DNA of 64,000 bases, from assembly GCA_035628915.1 (NCBI GenBank), contig DASPIW010000022.1, positions 62,001-126,000 on the forward strand, given 5' to 3'. The notes under the pieces are model-generated. The model worked only from the letters and a program-made list of their open reading frames with translations. It was not told where the DNA came from and did no database searches. Both the position numbers and the translations under genes were made by a program. Of the stretch, positions 41,342-50,777 are shown in pieces. Numbering within the stretch: position 1 is the first letter of the stretch; the number at the start of each line of letters is the position of its first letter. The stretch is from JARBUG01 sp035628915. GTDB taxonomy: Bacteria > Bacillota > Sulfobacillia > Symbiobacteriales > Symbiobacteriaceae.

Positions 41342-42313
41342 TCAGGCTGTCCACACTTCTTGGTTGCACAAGTCCGCCGGGCGCCGCCCGGCCAGAACCT
41401 CCAGCAGGTTGCGTACGGCCTCCCGGTCCATGGCCTCCACCGCCTCGCGGCTCTGGGAGGCCAGGTGCGGGGTGGCCAGCACATTGGGCAGATCCAGCAG
41501 CGGAGAGCCGAAGGGCGGCTCCTGCCGGAACACATCCAACGCGGCCCCGGCGATGCGGTGCTCCTGCAGCACCCGAACCAGCGCCGCCTCGTCGATCAGC
41601 TCCCCGCGGGCCGTGTTGATCAGGAAGGCGGTAGGGCGCATCCGCCGGAGCAGCGCTTCGCCAATCAGGCCGTCGGTGGACGGATTGAGCGGCAGGTGAA
41701 GGGATACGAAGTCCGCCTCGGCCAGCACGGTATCCAGGTCGGCCCGTGCCACCCCCAGTGCGGCGGCATTCTGCTGGCTCCAGAACGGGTCGTGAGCCAG
41801 CAGGCGCATGCCGAAACCGCCTGCCCGCCGGGCCACCTCCCGCCCGATGCGACCGAAACCCACAATGCCAAGGGTCTTGCCGCGGAGCTCGCCGCCCAGG
41901 GGACGGACCCACCGCCCCTCCTTCAGGTTCCGGGCTGCCGGCACCAGCCCCCGGGCCATGGCCAGCATCAGGCCCAGCACCAGGTCGGCCACGGCGGCTG
42001 AATTGGCCCCGGGGGTGTTGGTCACGGCGATGCCTCTACGGGTGGCCGCTGCCAGATCGATGCCGTCCAAACCGGCTCCGCGCCGTGCGATGACTCTCAG
42101 CCGGTCGGCGTGAGCCAGCACGGAGGCGGTAAACGGATCCACCCCGGCGATCACGCCATCGACTCCCACCACAAGCTCCGCCAGTTCCGCCTCGGTCAGC
42201 GGGCGGCCGTGCGGGTTGGTCACCAGGCCGCAGCCCGCCGCCTCCAACTCACGCACGGCCCCGTTCGATACCTTGCCGAACGAAGTGGCCGTGACCAGAA
42301 CGCGCCAAGTCAT
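41342..42313 (-). CDS. D-isomer-specific 2-hydroxyacid dehydrogenase
   Basis: A 323-residue NAD-dependent enzyme of the phosphoglycerate dehydrogenase type, without the ACT/regulatory tail. NAD-binding motif GKTLGIVGFGRIGREVA; catalytic Arg in INTARGELIDE, Glu in the following FRQEPPFGS region and His in LATPHLASQS. It reduces a 2-oxo acid or oxidises a D-2-hydroxy acid, perhaps a phosphorylated sugar acid. Start overlaps the stop of the cupin gene by 4 bp (ATGA) with GGGAGGG upstream. Confidence 0.9.
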   Translation of the reverse strand: MTWRVLVTATSFGKVSNGAVRELEAAGCGLVTNPHGRPLTEAELAELVVGVDGVIAGVDPFTASVLAHADRLRVIARRGAGLDGIDLAAATRRGIAVTNTPGANSAAVADLVLGLMLAMARGLVPAARNLKEGRWVRPLGGELRGKTLGIVGFGRIGREVARRAGGFGMRLLAHDPFWSQQNAAALGVARADLDTVLAEADFVSLHLPLNPSTDGLIGEALLRRMRPTAFLINTARGELIDEAALVRVLQEHRIAGAALDVFRQEPPFGSPLLDLPNVLATPHLASQSREAVEAMDREAVRNLLEVLAGRRPADLCNQEVWTA

Positions 42314-42891
42314 GACCTGCCCTCCCGGGCCGGGAGGGCGCGGGGGCCCTCTGTCGTGGCCAGCACCCGGAGCCCGAATCCCTCCGCCTCAATGCTGGCG
42401 TAATCGTGCCCGGCAACACCTGGCCACACGGCGTAGAAACCAAGGTCCCCGGCGCCCGTATTGACTGTCCGGTGCGCCCAGCCGGGAGGAATGTAGGCCA
42501 CGCTGCCGCTGGATACGGCGAGGCTGCGGGCGGTGCCGTCGCGGCTCTCCATGACAAGGAAGCCTTCGCCCTGCAGGAAGTAGTAAACCTCGGCGGCATC
42601 CACCCGGTGGTGGTGCCCCTTGGTCATGAAGAATTCGTCACCGATGCGCCCGGGCTTGATCACCGTCGTACAGTGGCAAAGGTGGCCGGGCTCCTCAGGG
42701 ATCGGTGCATCGTATACCTGATAAATTAACGGGTTTTCGGCCAGGCGGGCCAAAACGCTATTCTGGTCCAGGTAGTACCGAGGCATGTCGGACAGGCGCC
42801 GCTCCAACAGCCGGGTCCCCCCCAAGACCCCGGTGGCGGCTGCCAGGTTGCGCTGGTGCGGCAGGTTCGCCGCCAGTGTCGTCTCCCCCAC
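42310..42891 (-). CDS. Cupin-type glucose-6-phosphate isomerase
   Basis: A 193-residue metal-dependent PGI of the archaeal/cupin type. TKGHHHRVDAAEVYYFLQGEG gives ligands His93, His95 and Glu101; PPGWAHRTVNTG gives His140; FYAVWPGVAGHDY is a family hallmark. It interconverts glucose-6-phosphate and fructose-6-phosphate. GTG start. In this operon it may act on a derivative (for example a glucosamine-derived or oxidised sugar phosphate), because a standard PGI should exist elsewhere in the genome. Confidence 0.9.
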   Translation of the reverse strand: MGETTLAANLPHQRNLAAATGVLGGTRLLERRLSDMPRYYLDQNSVLARLAENPLIYQVYDAPIPEEPGHLCHCTTVIKPGRIGDEFFMTKGHHHRVDAAEVYYFLQGEGFLVMESRDGTARSLAVSSGSVAYIPPGWAHRTVNTGAGDLGFYAVWPGVAGHDYASIEAEGFGLRVLATTEGPRALPAREGRS

Positions 42892-42903
42892 AGAAACCCA
42901 CCC

Positions 42904-44454
42904 CTATTTGCTTGCATTTCCGGCCGCAAAGAACGGCCGGAGAGTCTCCAGCAGCTGCCCGTAGCGGGCAGAAACTCTCTGGTAAACCGAGTGCCGGGCC
43001 GGGTCAGGCTGGCAGGAGCCGGGCAGCAGGCGAGCAAACCGGGCTGCGGCCGCCGCCGGGTCATCCCAGACCCGCACGGCTGCACCGGCCACCACCGCCG
43101 CTCCCACCACCGCCAGTTCCGCCTGTGCCAGCCGTACGTATGGAACGCCCAGCACATCGGCCTTGATCTGATTCCACACGGCGCTCCGGGCCCCACCCCC
43201 GGTGCCGCGGATCTCTTCGATTTGCAGGTCCGGCGCCAATGCGTGCAGAGCGCCCTGATACACGTCGTACTCGTAGGCCATCCCTTCCAACACCGCCCGC
43301 GCGAAGTGGGCCCGCGTGTGTCCCCACGCCGCCCCCACCCAGGCGCCCCGCAGGGCCGGCTCCGGCGGGCAAATGCGGCCGCCCAGGTGCGGTACGAACA
43401 GAAGACCGGCTGCGCCGGGCTCCACCCCGGTGGCCTCAGCAATCAGACGCTCATAGGCGTCGCCCCCGGCAGCCTCGGCCGCCTGCACCGTATCGGCGCC
43501 AAACTGGTCGCGGAACCACCGGAGCGTAAGCCCACCCCCGGCCACGTAGGCCAGGCTGTACCAGAGGTCCGGCAGGGCCCCCCGCCCCGCCAGCAGCGTG
43601 CCGGCGGCCGTGTCCGGCCGAAACCGGTCGGTGCCAACTGCCAGCACCGCGGCGGTGCCGGCCACATCCACCGCAACCCCGGGCCGGGTCACACCGGCGC
43701 CCAGCAGACTGGCCGCCGTGTCCCCGGCCCCCATAGCCACGGGAGTTCCCACAAGCAACCCGCAGTCCCGGGCGGCTTCGGGGGTCAATCCACCTGCCAT
43801 CTCCCACGGCTGAACGATGCGTGGGAACAGGTGGGAGGGAACCCTAAGCTCCTGCTGCAGGGCCTCATCCCACCGGAGCGCCTGGTTGTCGGCAAAGGCC
43901 GTGAAGTGCAGGTAGGTCGCGTCCACGTAGGCCTGGTCCCCGGTAAGGCCTGTCAGCTTGCCAGTTACATAGCCGCCAGGCATGACAAACCGGACCCCGG
44001 GCCCCAGCTGTTGCGGCGCCTGCTTCATCCACCAGAGCAGTTTGGCGCCGTGGGCGTTGGTAGGGGCGGCGCCGGCCTGCCGCAGCACGCGCGGCCCTGC
44101 GTGCTCAGCCAGTTGCTGCACCTGCGGCGCACAGCGGGTGTCGAGCCACGAATCGTACCGGGTTACCGGCCTCCAGTCCTCATCGATAAAGCCCAGGCCG
44201 GCCATCTGCCCGGCGATGGCCACTGCCGCCACGGCCCCCGGTGCAATGCGAGCCTGCTCCATCGCCTGCCTGATCGCATGACAGGCCGATGTGTAGAACT
44301 CCTCCATCTCCTGTTCGACCCAATCGGGCCTGGGCTGAATCAGGGTGGTCGCCGCGGCGCCGACGGCCACCAGGCGCCCGTCGGCCGCGTCCACCACACC
44401 GGCGCGGGTCCCCGACGTGCCGATATCGACGCCAATCAAATAGGGTCCGGGCAT
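42904..44454 (-). CDS. FGGY-family carbohydrate kinase (xylulokinase-like)
   Basis: A 516-residue sugar kinase. The first phosphate loop is LIGVDIGTSGTRAGVVD, the second VAMGAGDTAASLLGAGV, and the ATP site is IRGTGGGARSAVWNQIKADVLGVPY. YDSWLDTRCAPQ and AHGAKLLWWMKQ lie in the substrate region, in the style of xylulokinases. It phosphorylates a keto-sugar or polyol product, possibly after oxidation by the Gfo/Idh or zinc dehydrogenases nearby. ATG 44454 follows GGGGGAGG. The second FGGY kinase of the window (other at 30961-32496); they are only distantly similar. Confidence 0.88.
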   Translation of the reverse strand: MPGPYLIGVDIGTSGTRAGVVDAADGRLVAVGAAATTLIQPRPDWVEQEMEEFYTSACHAIRQAMEQARIAPGAVAAVAIAGQMAGLGFIDEDWRPVTRYDSWLDTRCAPQVQQLAEHAGPRVLRQAGAAPTNAHGAKLLWWMKQAPQQLGPGVRFVMPGGYVTGKLTGLTGDQAYVDATYLHFTAFADNQALRWDEALQQELRVPSHLFPRIVQPWEMAGGLTPEAARDCGLLVGTPVAMGAGDTAASLLGAGVTRPGVAVDVAGTAAVLAVGTDRFRPDTAAGTLLAGRGALPDLWYSLAYVAGGGLTLRWFRDQFGADTVQAAEAAGGDAYERLIAEATGVEPGAAGLLFVPHLGGRICPPEPALRGAWVGAAWGHTRAHFARAVLEGMAYEYDVYQGALHALAPDLQIEEIRGTGGGARSAVWNQIKADVLGVPYVRLAQAELAVVGAAVVAGAAVRVWDDPAAAAARFARLLPGSCQPDPARHSVYQRVSARYGQLLETLRPFFAAGNASK

Positions 44455-44484
44455 TCAGCGTGCACCTCCCCCGGTGCTTCCGGC

Positions 44485-45933
44485 TTAGAAATCGACCCGG
44501 ATATGCTTGGTCAGCAGGTACTCATGCAGTCCCGCATGGCCCAGCTCCACGCCGAGGCCGCTCTCCTTCCAGCCGCCGTAGGGGTAGGCGACCTCACCGC
44601 CGCCCACGTTGTTGATGCCTACGGTACCGAACTCCAGGGCTTCGGATACGGTATGCGCTGTCCGCAGGTCCCGGGTGAACAGGTAGGCTACCAGTCCATA
44701 CGGGCTGGCGTTGGCCAGGCGTACGGCCTCCTGCATCGAGTCCACCGCCATTACGGGGGCCACGGGGCCGAAGGTCTCCTCCGACATGACCAGCATGTCG
44801 TGGGTGGCACCCAGGAGCACGGTGGGCTCATAGAACAGGCCCCGCTCGAACCCGGCCCCGGCCGGCGCCCTGCCGCCCGCAGCCAGTTCGGCGCCCCGGG
44901 CGAGGGCGTCGGCCACGTGCTGTTCCACCTTGGCCAGGCCGGCGTCTGTGGTCATGGGTCCCAGGTCGGCGTTGGGCACCTCGAGGCCGTCGGCAATGCG
45001 CAGGGTCTGAGCAGCCGCCACCAGCCGCTCCACGAAGGCGTCGTGCACCGGCGCTTCCACGTAGACCCGGTTGACGCTGTTGCAGACCTGGCCCATGTTA
45101 CGGAAAGCTCGATAAGCTGCAGCCTTCGCTGCCTGGTCCAGGTCTGCGTCGCGGGCGACGATCAGCGGGCAGTTGCCGCCCAGTTCCAGCGTTAGTTTCT
45201 TGATGTGCCCGGCTGCCGCCGCCATAATCTTGCGGCCCGTGACTGTTGACCCGGTGAACGAGACTTTGCGCGAAATCGGGTTGGTCACCAGTTCGGTGCC
45301 CACCTCGGCGCCGCCGCAGACCATGTTGACCACGCCGGCGGGCAGGCCCGCATCGTGCAGACAGCCTGCGAAGGCCGTGACCGCCAGGGGCGTTTCCGCT
45401 GCAGGCTTACAGACCAACGTACATCCTGCCGCCAGGGCGGGCGCCACCTTCCAGGCGCACAACCCCACCGGGTAGTTGCCGGGCGAGATCGCCGCCACCA
45501 CGCCGACCGGCTGATAAATCACCGTACTCCGCCGGTTGGCTGAGCCGGTGGGAATGGTCAGACCGTAGTTGCGGGTCGCCTCCTCCGCGTAGTACTCCAG
45601 CGACTGGGCGGCGCCGGCCACTTCGCCCCGGGACTCCGCCAGCGGCTTGCCTTGTTCCATGGTCAGCAGCCGGGCAATCTCCTCCTGCCGCTGGTAAAGA
45701 ACGCCGGCCGCCTTGCGCAGCAGCGCCGCCCGCTTGGGCGCCGGCGTGGCGGCCCAGCCGGGAAAGGCAGCCTCGGCCGCCGCCAGCGCGGCCTGGGCAT
45801 CGGTACAATCGTTCAGCGGCACTTCCGCCATTGTCTCTCCGGTCGCCGGGTTTACAATCAGCCTTGTGGCGCCGGACCGGGCCTCCGCCCACTCTCCGCC
45901 AATCAGGTTCCGGTAGCGCTCCTCTAAGGGCAC
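44485..45933 (-). CDS. Aldehyde dehydrogenase (NAD(P)-dependent)
   Basis: A 482-residue ALDH of succinate-semialdehyde/glycolaldehyde type. Catalytic Glu in TLELGGNCP and Cys in GQVCNSVNRVYV; SFTGSTVTGRKI is the cofactor turn; SEETFGPVAPV and YPYGGWKESGLG are family hallmarks. Start is GTG 45933, nine bases after GAGAGG; two further GTGs lie three and two codons upstream. It oxidises an aldehyde to an acid, which fits a dehydrogenase-linked sugar route. A 22-bp gap follows the zinc dehydrogenase gene. Confidence 0.9.
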   Translation of the reverse strand: MPLEERYRNLIGGEWAEARSGATRLIVNPATGETMAEVPLNDCTDAQAALAAAEAAFPGWAATPAPKRAALLRKAAGVLYQRQEEIARLLTMEQGKPLAESRGEVAGAAQSLEYYAEEATRNYGLTIPTGSANRRSTVIYQPVGVVAAISPGNYPVGLCAWKVAPALAAGCTLVCKPAAETPLAVTAFAGCLHDAGLPAGVVNMVCGGAEVGTELVTNPISRKVSFTGSTVTGRKIMAAAAGHIKKLTLELGGNCPLIVARDADLDQAAKAAAYRAFRNMGQVCNSVNRVYVEAPVHDAFVERLVAAAQTLRIADGLEVPNADLGPMTTDAGLAKVEQHVADALARGAELAAGGRAPAGAGFERGLFYEPTVLLGATHDMLVMSEETFGPVAPVMAVDSMQEAVRLANASPYGLVAYLFTRDLRTAHTVSEALEFGTVGINNVGGGEVAYPYGGWKESGLGVELGHAGLHEYLLTKHIRVDF

Positions 45934-45955
45934 GCGCACCACCCTCTCTTCTGCG

Positions 45956-47035
45956 TTACTGGTTGGGATTGACCATGACTTTCAGCCCGGTCTTGTCTGC
46001 TGCCGCTGCAAGAGCCTCCCCAAAGGCCTGGAGCGGATAGCGGGCCGTAATCAGATCGTCCAGGCGAAGTCCCCTCGCCTGCAGGTCCAACCCCCGGCGA
46101 TACTGGGCCACGGTCTGGCCTGTGGTGCCTGTCACTACCAGTTCCCGGTAATGGATCAGGTTGGCGTCCATCTGCGTCAGCGAACGGCCCGGGGGCAGCC
46201 CGCCGAACAGGTTAAGCCGGCCGCCCACGGCCAACAGCTTCAATGCAGCCGTCTGCGCCTCAGCCACCGGGGCTGCCACAATGGCTACATCCACCCCCCG
46301 GTTTCCGGTAGTTTCCAGCACAGCCTCCTGCATGCGTTCGCCGCCATCCTCCCCGAAATCCAGGAGCAGGTCGGCTCCGCCGGCCGGCGCCAGTTCCCGC
46401 CGGGAGGCGGAGCGCTGTACCAAAATGACCTGCCCCGCCCCCAGCAGCCGGGCCAACCGCAGGAACATCAGCCCGATTGGGCCCGCACCGAAAATCAGCA
46501 CGCTCTCCCCCGGTTTCATCCCGGTGGCCTCCAGGCCCCGAATCACGCACGACAGGGGCTCGTTCAAAGCGCCGGCATCCCAGCTTAGCTCATCGGGCAG
46601 CGGGACGACGTTTCCCTGGCTGACGGCTTCGGCCGGCACTCGCACATACTGGGCAAAGGCACCGTCCAGTCCAATGCCCAGCGCCTGATAGTCCGGGCAC
46701 AGGTTGGTCAGACCTCTGCGACACAGGTGGCATTCGCCGCAGCCAATATTGGGTGCGACGGCGACGCGCTTGCCAAAGAGGTCACCGGCCGCGGGCGAAG
46801 CCTTCACCACCACCCCGGCAAATTCATGGCCGAGCACACGCTCTGTACCGGCGGGCATCTTTCGGTGACCCGCGCGGAGAATCCGCAGATCGGTGCCACA
46901 CAGTGAGGCGGCCTCCACCTTTACCAGCAGATCGCCGGCCGCCGGCGATGGCACCGGCACCTCCCTGATGGCGAACGCCCCATCCTTCACCACGGCTGCC
47001 CGCATGGAGGCGGGCAGGCTGTATCCGGCTGTCAC
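45956..47035 (-). CDS. Zinc-dependent alcohol dehydrogenase (MDR family)
   Basis: A 359-residue medium-chain dehydrogenase. Catalytic zinc: CGTD and GHEF region; structural zinc: C-x2-C-x2-C-x7-C in CGECHLCRRGLTNLC; NAD motif VLIFGAGPIGLMFLRLARLLGA. Sorbitol/threonine dehydrogenase-like. Start is GTG 47035 after GGAGGTGG, overlapping the preceding Gfo/Idh gene's stop (GTGA). It oxidises a polyol or cyclitol hydroxyl group. Part of the 16-gene operon. Confidence 0.9.
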   Translation of the reverse strand: MTAGYSLPASMRAAVVKDGAFAIREVPVPSPAAGDLLVKVEAASLCGTDLRILRAGHRKMPAGTERVLGHEFAGVVVKASPAAGDLFGKRVAVAPNIGCGECHLCRRGLTNLCPDYQALGIGLDGAFAQYVRVPAEAVSQGNVVPLPDELSWDAGALNEPLSCVIRGLEATGMKPGESVLIFGAGPIGLMFLRLARLLGAGQVILVQRSASRRELAPAGGADLLLDFGEDGGERMQEAVLETTGNRGVDVAIVAAPVAEAQTAALKLLAVGGRLNLFGGLPPGRSLTQMDANLIHYRELVVTGTTGQTVAQYRRGLDLQARGLRLDDLITARYPLQAFGEALAAAADKTGLKVMVNPNQ

Positions 47036-48057
47036 CGCGCCACCTCCGCGACCTGCACCGGGCGCCCGGCACGCACCGACTCCATCGCCGCCAGCACCAC
47101 CCGGACGGCCTCAATGCCGTCCTCGCCCCCCGGACTCGGCGGCTGATTCTCCCGAATGGAGCGGACAAAAGCCCGGGCCTCCTCGATATAGGCCGAGCGG
47201 AACCGGTCGCGCCAACTGGGGTATGCCGAGCGCCTGACCCCACCCTGCTTGGTCGTGATCACCACCGATTCCATGGCGGTCTCCCCGACCACCAGCATCC
47301 CTTCGCTGCCCAGGACCTCCACGCGGGCGTCATAGCCGTAATCCACCGGGCAGGCCCCGTCAATCAGCACCAGAGCGCCGTTGCTCAGGCGGCCCACCAC
47401 CGCTGCGTTATCGTAGAAATCGGCGAACGACTCCAGCACATGGGTGGCCTTGAGCGCCGCCACCTCGGCATACACCCGCGCATACTCGGCCCCGGCCAGC
47501 CACCGCACCGAATCGAAATCGTGGCTCTGCACTTCGGCGAGCATGCCGTTGGATTCGGCCACATTCCAGGCCCACCGGGGCGGCAAACCCGGCCCCCGGC
47601 CCGTGGACTTGACCTGCATCACCCGGCCGATGTCGCCCCGGACAATCGCCTCACGGGCTGCCCGGAAGACCGGGTCGTACCGGCGCATGAAGCCGATTTG
47701 CAGCTTGATTCCCGCCCGGGCCGCCGCTGCGGTCATGGCCTCTGCCTCCGCCAGGTTCAAGGCCATGGGCTTTTCGCAGAAAACATGAACTCCGGCTGCA
47801 GCCGCTTCTGCCACAATCGGCGCGTGGGTAAAGGTCGGCGTTGTAATGACCACTGCATCGATGCCGCCGGCTGCCAGGGCATCCGACACGGAGGTGTATG
47901 TCCGAACCGCGCCCAGTTCGCCTGCCGCCCGGTCGCACGCCGCCGCGTCCGTATCGATCAGCGCCACCAGCTGCGCACCGGGCACATGATCCCGGTAGTT
48001 GACGGCGTGTACCAGGCCCGCCCGGCCTGCTCCAATGACTGCCACCCGAATCGCCAA
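47032..48057 (-). CDS. Gfo/Idh/MocA oxidoreductase (inositol 2-dehydrogenase-like)
   Basis: A 341-residue NAD-dependent dehydrogenase. Rossmann motif VAVIGAGRAGLVHAV; active-site CEKPMALNLAEAE; IGFMRRYDP and later ESNGMLAEVQSHDFDSVRWL are characteristic of myo-inositol dehydrogenase relatives. TTG start at 48057 behind GGGGGG. It oxidises a sugar or cyclitol hydroxyl. Its neighbour (48089-49114) is a second, clearly different Gfo/Idh/MocA protein; two such enzymes next to one another often carry out linked oxidation and reduction at one sugar carbon. Confidence 0.9.
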   Translation of the reverse strand: MAIRVAVIGAGRAGLVHAVNYRDHVPGAQLVALIDTDAAACDRAAGELGAVRTYTSVSDALAAGGIDAVVITTPTFTHAPIVAEAAAAGVHVFCEKPMALNLAEAEAMTAAAARAGIKLQIGFMRRYDPVFRAAREAIVRGDIGRVMQVKSTGRGPGLPPRWAWNVAESNGMLAEVQSHDFDSVRWLAGAEYARVYAEVAALKATHVLESFADFYDNAAVVGRLSNGALVLIDGACPVDYGYDARVEVLGSEGMLVVGETAMESVVITTKQGGVRRSAYPSWRDRFRSAYIEEARAFVRSIRENQPPSPGGEDGIEAVRVVLAAMESVRAGRPVQVAEVAR

Positions 48058-48088
48058 GTGAATCGGCCCCCCTCATTTCGTCACTCTG

Positions 48089-49114
48089 CTACCGCACCGG
48101 CAAGCTGACCGGCTTGCCCGTCCGGGCGGACTCTTCCGCGGCGAAGATGATTTCATGGGTCTTGACCGCATCGTGAATATCCAGGTCGGTATCGCGCCCT
48201 TCCACCACGCACTGGATGAAGTGATTGACCTCGCCCCGATACGGGTGATGGGTTACGTCGCCGCTGTTTGGCGTTACCGTAGGAATGGCTGCCCAGTCTT
48301 TCTGGCCGGGGAAGAAGTTGGGAGCATAGATCTCGTTGTCGGAGACCGTGCCCTCGGTGCCGAAGAGCTTGACCGAGAACTTGTAGGGCATCTTCACTTC
48401 CAGCGAGGAGTGGACCTTGCCGATGCTGCCGTCGGCGAACCGGAGCTGCAGCATGATGGTGGGATCGTACTCGAAATGCTTGTCCCGACCCGTGCTGTAA
48501 GCCTGCACCTCCACGGCCTCCTTGCGCATGAAGTAGCGCAGGCCGTCGACCGCATGGCAGCCGGCTGCGAGCAGGGAGGAGCCGCCGCCCTCGACCTTGC
48601 TGTACCAGTAGAAGCCGGGCGTCTTGCCGGGGGCCAGGCCGTGCAGATAGTCGACCTCCGCGGCGAACAGGTCGCCCACTGCCCCCCTGTCCAGGAGGGA
48701 ACGGATCATCTGAAACATGGGGTTCCAGTGGAGCACGAAGCCCACCAGGCTCTTGACGCCGGCCTTGTCGATTGCTCGCGCGACCGGATACAGATCCTCA
48801 GGACGGGTCACTACCGGCTTCTCGATGAGCAGGTGGCAGCCGGCTTCGGCCGCCAGAATCGCTTCCCGGGCATGCAGGTGGTTGGGTGTGCAAATGCTGA
48901 CGATGTCCAGGTTCTCTTGGGTCAGCATCTGCTCGTAATCGGTGTAGCAGTTGGCATTCAGGCCGTACTCCGCCTTGCGCTGCAGGCAGCGCTCGATGGT
49001 GTTGCCGAACAGGGCCACCACTTCGGTATGCGGACTGGCCTGAAACACCTTGATATGCTCACCGGCCGCCCAACCCGGACCCGCAATCCCCACTCGCAGC
49101 TTCCGCTCTGTCAT
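48089..49114 (-). CDS. Gfo/Idh/MocA oxidoreductase (second)
   Basis: A 341-residue NAD(P)-dependent enzyme. Rossmann motif LRVGIAGPGWAAGEHIKVF; active-site IEKPVVTRPEDL; FVLHWNPMF and GGSSLLAAGCHAVDGLRYFM follow. ATG 49114 follows GGGGGG; an earlier in-frame ATG five codons upstream would absorb that site. Paired with the other Gfo/Idh gene, 31 bp away. Substrate unknown; the conserved Lys of EKP is present. Confidence 0.9.
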   Translation of the reverse strand: MTERKLRVGIAGPGWAAGEHIKVFQASPHTEVVALFGNTIERCLQRKAEYGLNANCYTDYEQMLTQENLDIVSICTPNHLHAREAILAAEAGCHLLIEKPVVTRPEDLYPVARAIDKAGVKSLVGFVLHWNPMFQMIRSLLDRGAVGDLFAAEVDYLHGLAPGKTPGFYWYSKVEGGGSSLLAAGCHAVDGLRYFMRKEAVEVQAYSTGRDKHFEYDPTIMLQLRFADGSIGKVHSSLEVKMPYKFSVKLFGTEGTVSDNEIYAPNFFPGQKDWAAIPTVTPNSGDVTHHPYRGEVNHFIQCVVEGRDTDLDIHDAVKTHEIIFAAEESARTGKPVSLPVR

Positions 49115-49130
49115 GACAGAACCCCCCATT

Positions 49131-49898
49131 TCACTTCCACGTAATCAGCCGCTTGCTGATGAACTGGATGATGACGTACACGCTCAGCCCCATGAGGGCC
49201 AGAACCAGGATAATCGCATACATCACCGCGGTGTTCAGCAGGCTCGAATTGAACAGCAGGCGGTTTCCCAGGCCGGCGGTCCCCCCCACGAACTCGGCGC
49301 CCACGGCGGTAATAATCGAAAAGACCGCACCGATCATCAATCCGGTGAAAATCGAAGGCAGCGCGCTGGGCAGCCGGACTTCCCAGAACACCTGAAAGGT
49401 GTTGGCGTGCAGCGACCGCATCAGGTCCAACCGCAGCGGGTCAACACCCTGCAGTCCGGTCACGGTGTTCATCATGACAACCGGGCCCGTAGCCAGAGCG
49501 ATGACAATCACCTTGGTGGTGATGCCGAAGCCGAAGACAAGCATTAGCAGCGGAACCAGAGAGATCATCGGCGTGGTCACCAGCAGCAGGATATACGGGG
49601 TGATCATCTTCTCAAGAATCGGCACCTGGGTAATCACCATGGCCAGGAGAATGCCCAGGCTGGCTCCGATGGTGAACCCCAGTCCGACCTCTTTGAGGGT
49701 CACGATCAGGTTAGGCAGGATCTCGGTGCCGAAGTTGTTGACCAGCGCCACCACGACCTGGCTGGGCGCCGGCAGAATCCACCGGGGAACCCGGAACAGG
49801 TGGATCGCTGCTTCCGCTCCGCCCACCAGAAGAATGAAGGTCAGCGCGATCAGCGCCGCATCCAGCAGTTTGCGGGCCAGTCCGTTCTCAGGCTTCAA
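49131..49898 (-). CDS. ABC transporter permease, taurine/nitrate/sulfonate type
   Basis: A 255-residue permease with six hydrophobic segments. IFTGLMIGAVFSIITAVGAEFVGG and the EAA-like loop SLHANTFQVFWEVRLPSALPSI place it in the SsuC/TauC/ThiX group. TTG 49898 is eight bases after AAGGAGG; ATG 49931 would give 11 more residues without a ribosome binding site. It overlaps the ATPase gene by 11 bp. This transporter class normally carries sulfonates, nitrate, or pyrimidine precursors, not sugars, so it is out of place in an amino-sugar operon. Confidence 0.9.
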   Translation of the reverse strand: MKPENGLARKLLDAALIALTFILLVGGAEAAIHLFRVPRWILPAPSQVVVALVNNFGTEILPNLIVTLKEVGLGFTIGASLGILLAMVITQVPILEKMITPYILLLVTTPMISLVPLLMLVFGFGITTKVIVIALATGPVVMMNTVTGLQGVDPLRLDLMRSLHANTFQVFWEVRLPSALPSIFTGLMIGAVFSIITAVGAEFVGGTAGLGNRLLFNSSLLNTAVMYAIILVLALMGLSVYVIIQFISKRLITWK

Positions 49899-50721
49899 GG
49901 GCTGCCCCTCCTTCCTGCCGGCGTGCCGCATTCACAACGGTCTCACGAATGTGGTGGACCATCTCCCGGAAGGCTGGTGTCGCCCACTGGTCCAGGTGCC
50001 GGGGGCGGGGCAGGTCAATGGCGACCTCCTGCACGACCCGCCCCGGGCGGGGCGTCATGACCAGCACCCGGTCCGACATGAACACGGCCTCGCCAATGTC
50101 GTGGGTAATGAAGAGCACCGTCTTGTTGGTCTCCTGCCAGAGGCGGAGGAACTCCAGCCGGTGCTCGTCGCGTGTCATGGCGTCCAGGGCGCCGAAGGGC
50201 TCGTCCAGGAGCATCAGGGCCGGGTTGTGCACCAACGCCCGGGCAATGCCCGCCCGCTGCCGCATGCCCCCGGAGAGCTCGTGGGGCATGCGATTCGCGA
50301 ACCCCTTCAGCCCCACAAGGTCAATGTAGTGCCGGGCCTGTTCGTGCCGCTCCGGTTTGGGCATGTGCGCTACCTTCAGCGGCAGGGCCACGTTGTCCAA
50401 AATCGTCCGCCAGGGCAGCAGGTTCGCCTCCTGAAAGACGATGCCGATGTTGCCGCCCGTGCGCCCCGTAATCTCCTGACCGTTCAGGTAGACGTGACCC
50501 TGGCTGGCTGCGGTCAGTCCGGCGATAATGCGGAGAATGGTGGTCTTGCCACACCCCGAAGGCCCCACGATGCTGACGAACTCCCCCTGGCCCACCGCAA
50601 AGCTGGTGCTGGCCAGTGCTTCCACGGCGCCCTTCGGCGTCGTGAACACCTTGGTCACCCCCTGCACCCGTAAGGCGGACTGCGGGGAGGTGCTCTGCAT
50701 GTGAACCGGCTGCTGCATCAT
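49888..50721 (-). CDS. ABC transporter ATPase, taurine/nitrate/sulfonate type
   Basis: A 277-residue ATPase. Walker A GPSGCGKTT, signature LSGGMRQRAGIARAL, Walker B LMLLDEPFGALD, and His switch FITHDIGEAVFM. GIVFQEANLLPWRTILDNV is the SsuB/TauB-type Q-loop. It energises the permease that follows. Confidence 0.93.
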   Translation of the reverse strand: MMQQPVHMQSTSPQSALRVQGVTKVFTTPKGAVEALASTSFAVGQGEFVSIVGPSGCGKTTILRIIAGLTAASQGHVYLNGQEITGRTGGNIGIVFQEANLLPWRTILDNVALPLKVAHMPKPERHEQARHYIDLVGLKGFANRMPHELSGGMRQRAGIARALVHNPALMLLDEPFGALDAMTRDEHRLEFLRLWQETNKTVLFITHDIGEAVFMSDRVLVMTPRPGRVVQEVAIDLPRPRHLDQWATPAFREMVHHIRETVVNAARRQEGGAALEA

Positions 50722-50777
50722 CTAGGGTCACGCCCTTCCCTCCGATTCAGTTTCCGAGATGCCAGGACCGGACCTTT

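Noticed and set aside
42856..45195. 779-codon plus-strand ORF
   Set aside because: It is antisense to the FGGY kinase and aldehyde dehydrogenase genes and has no recognisable domains.
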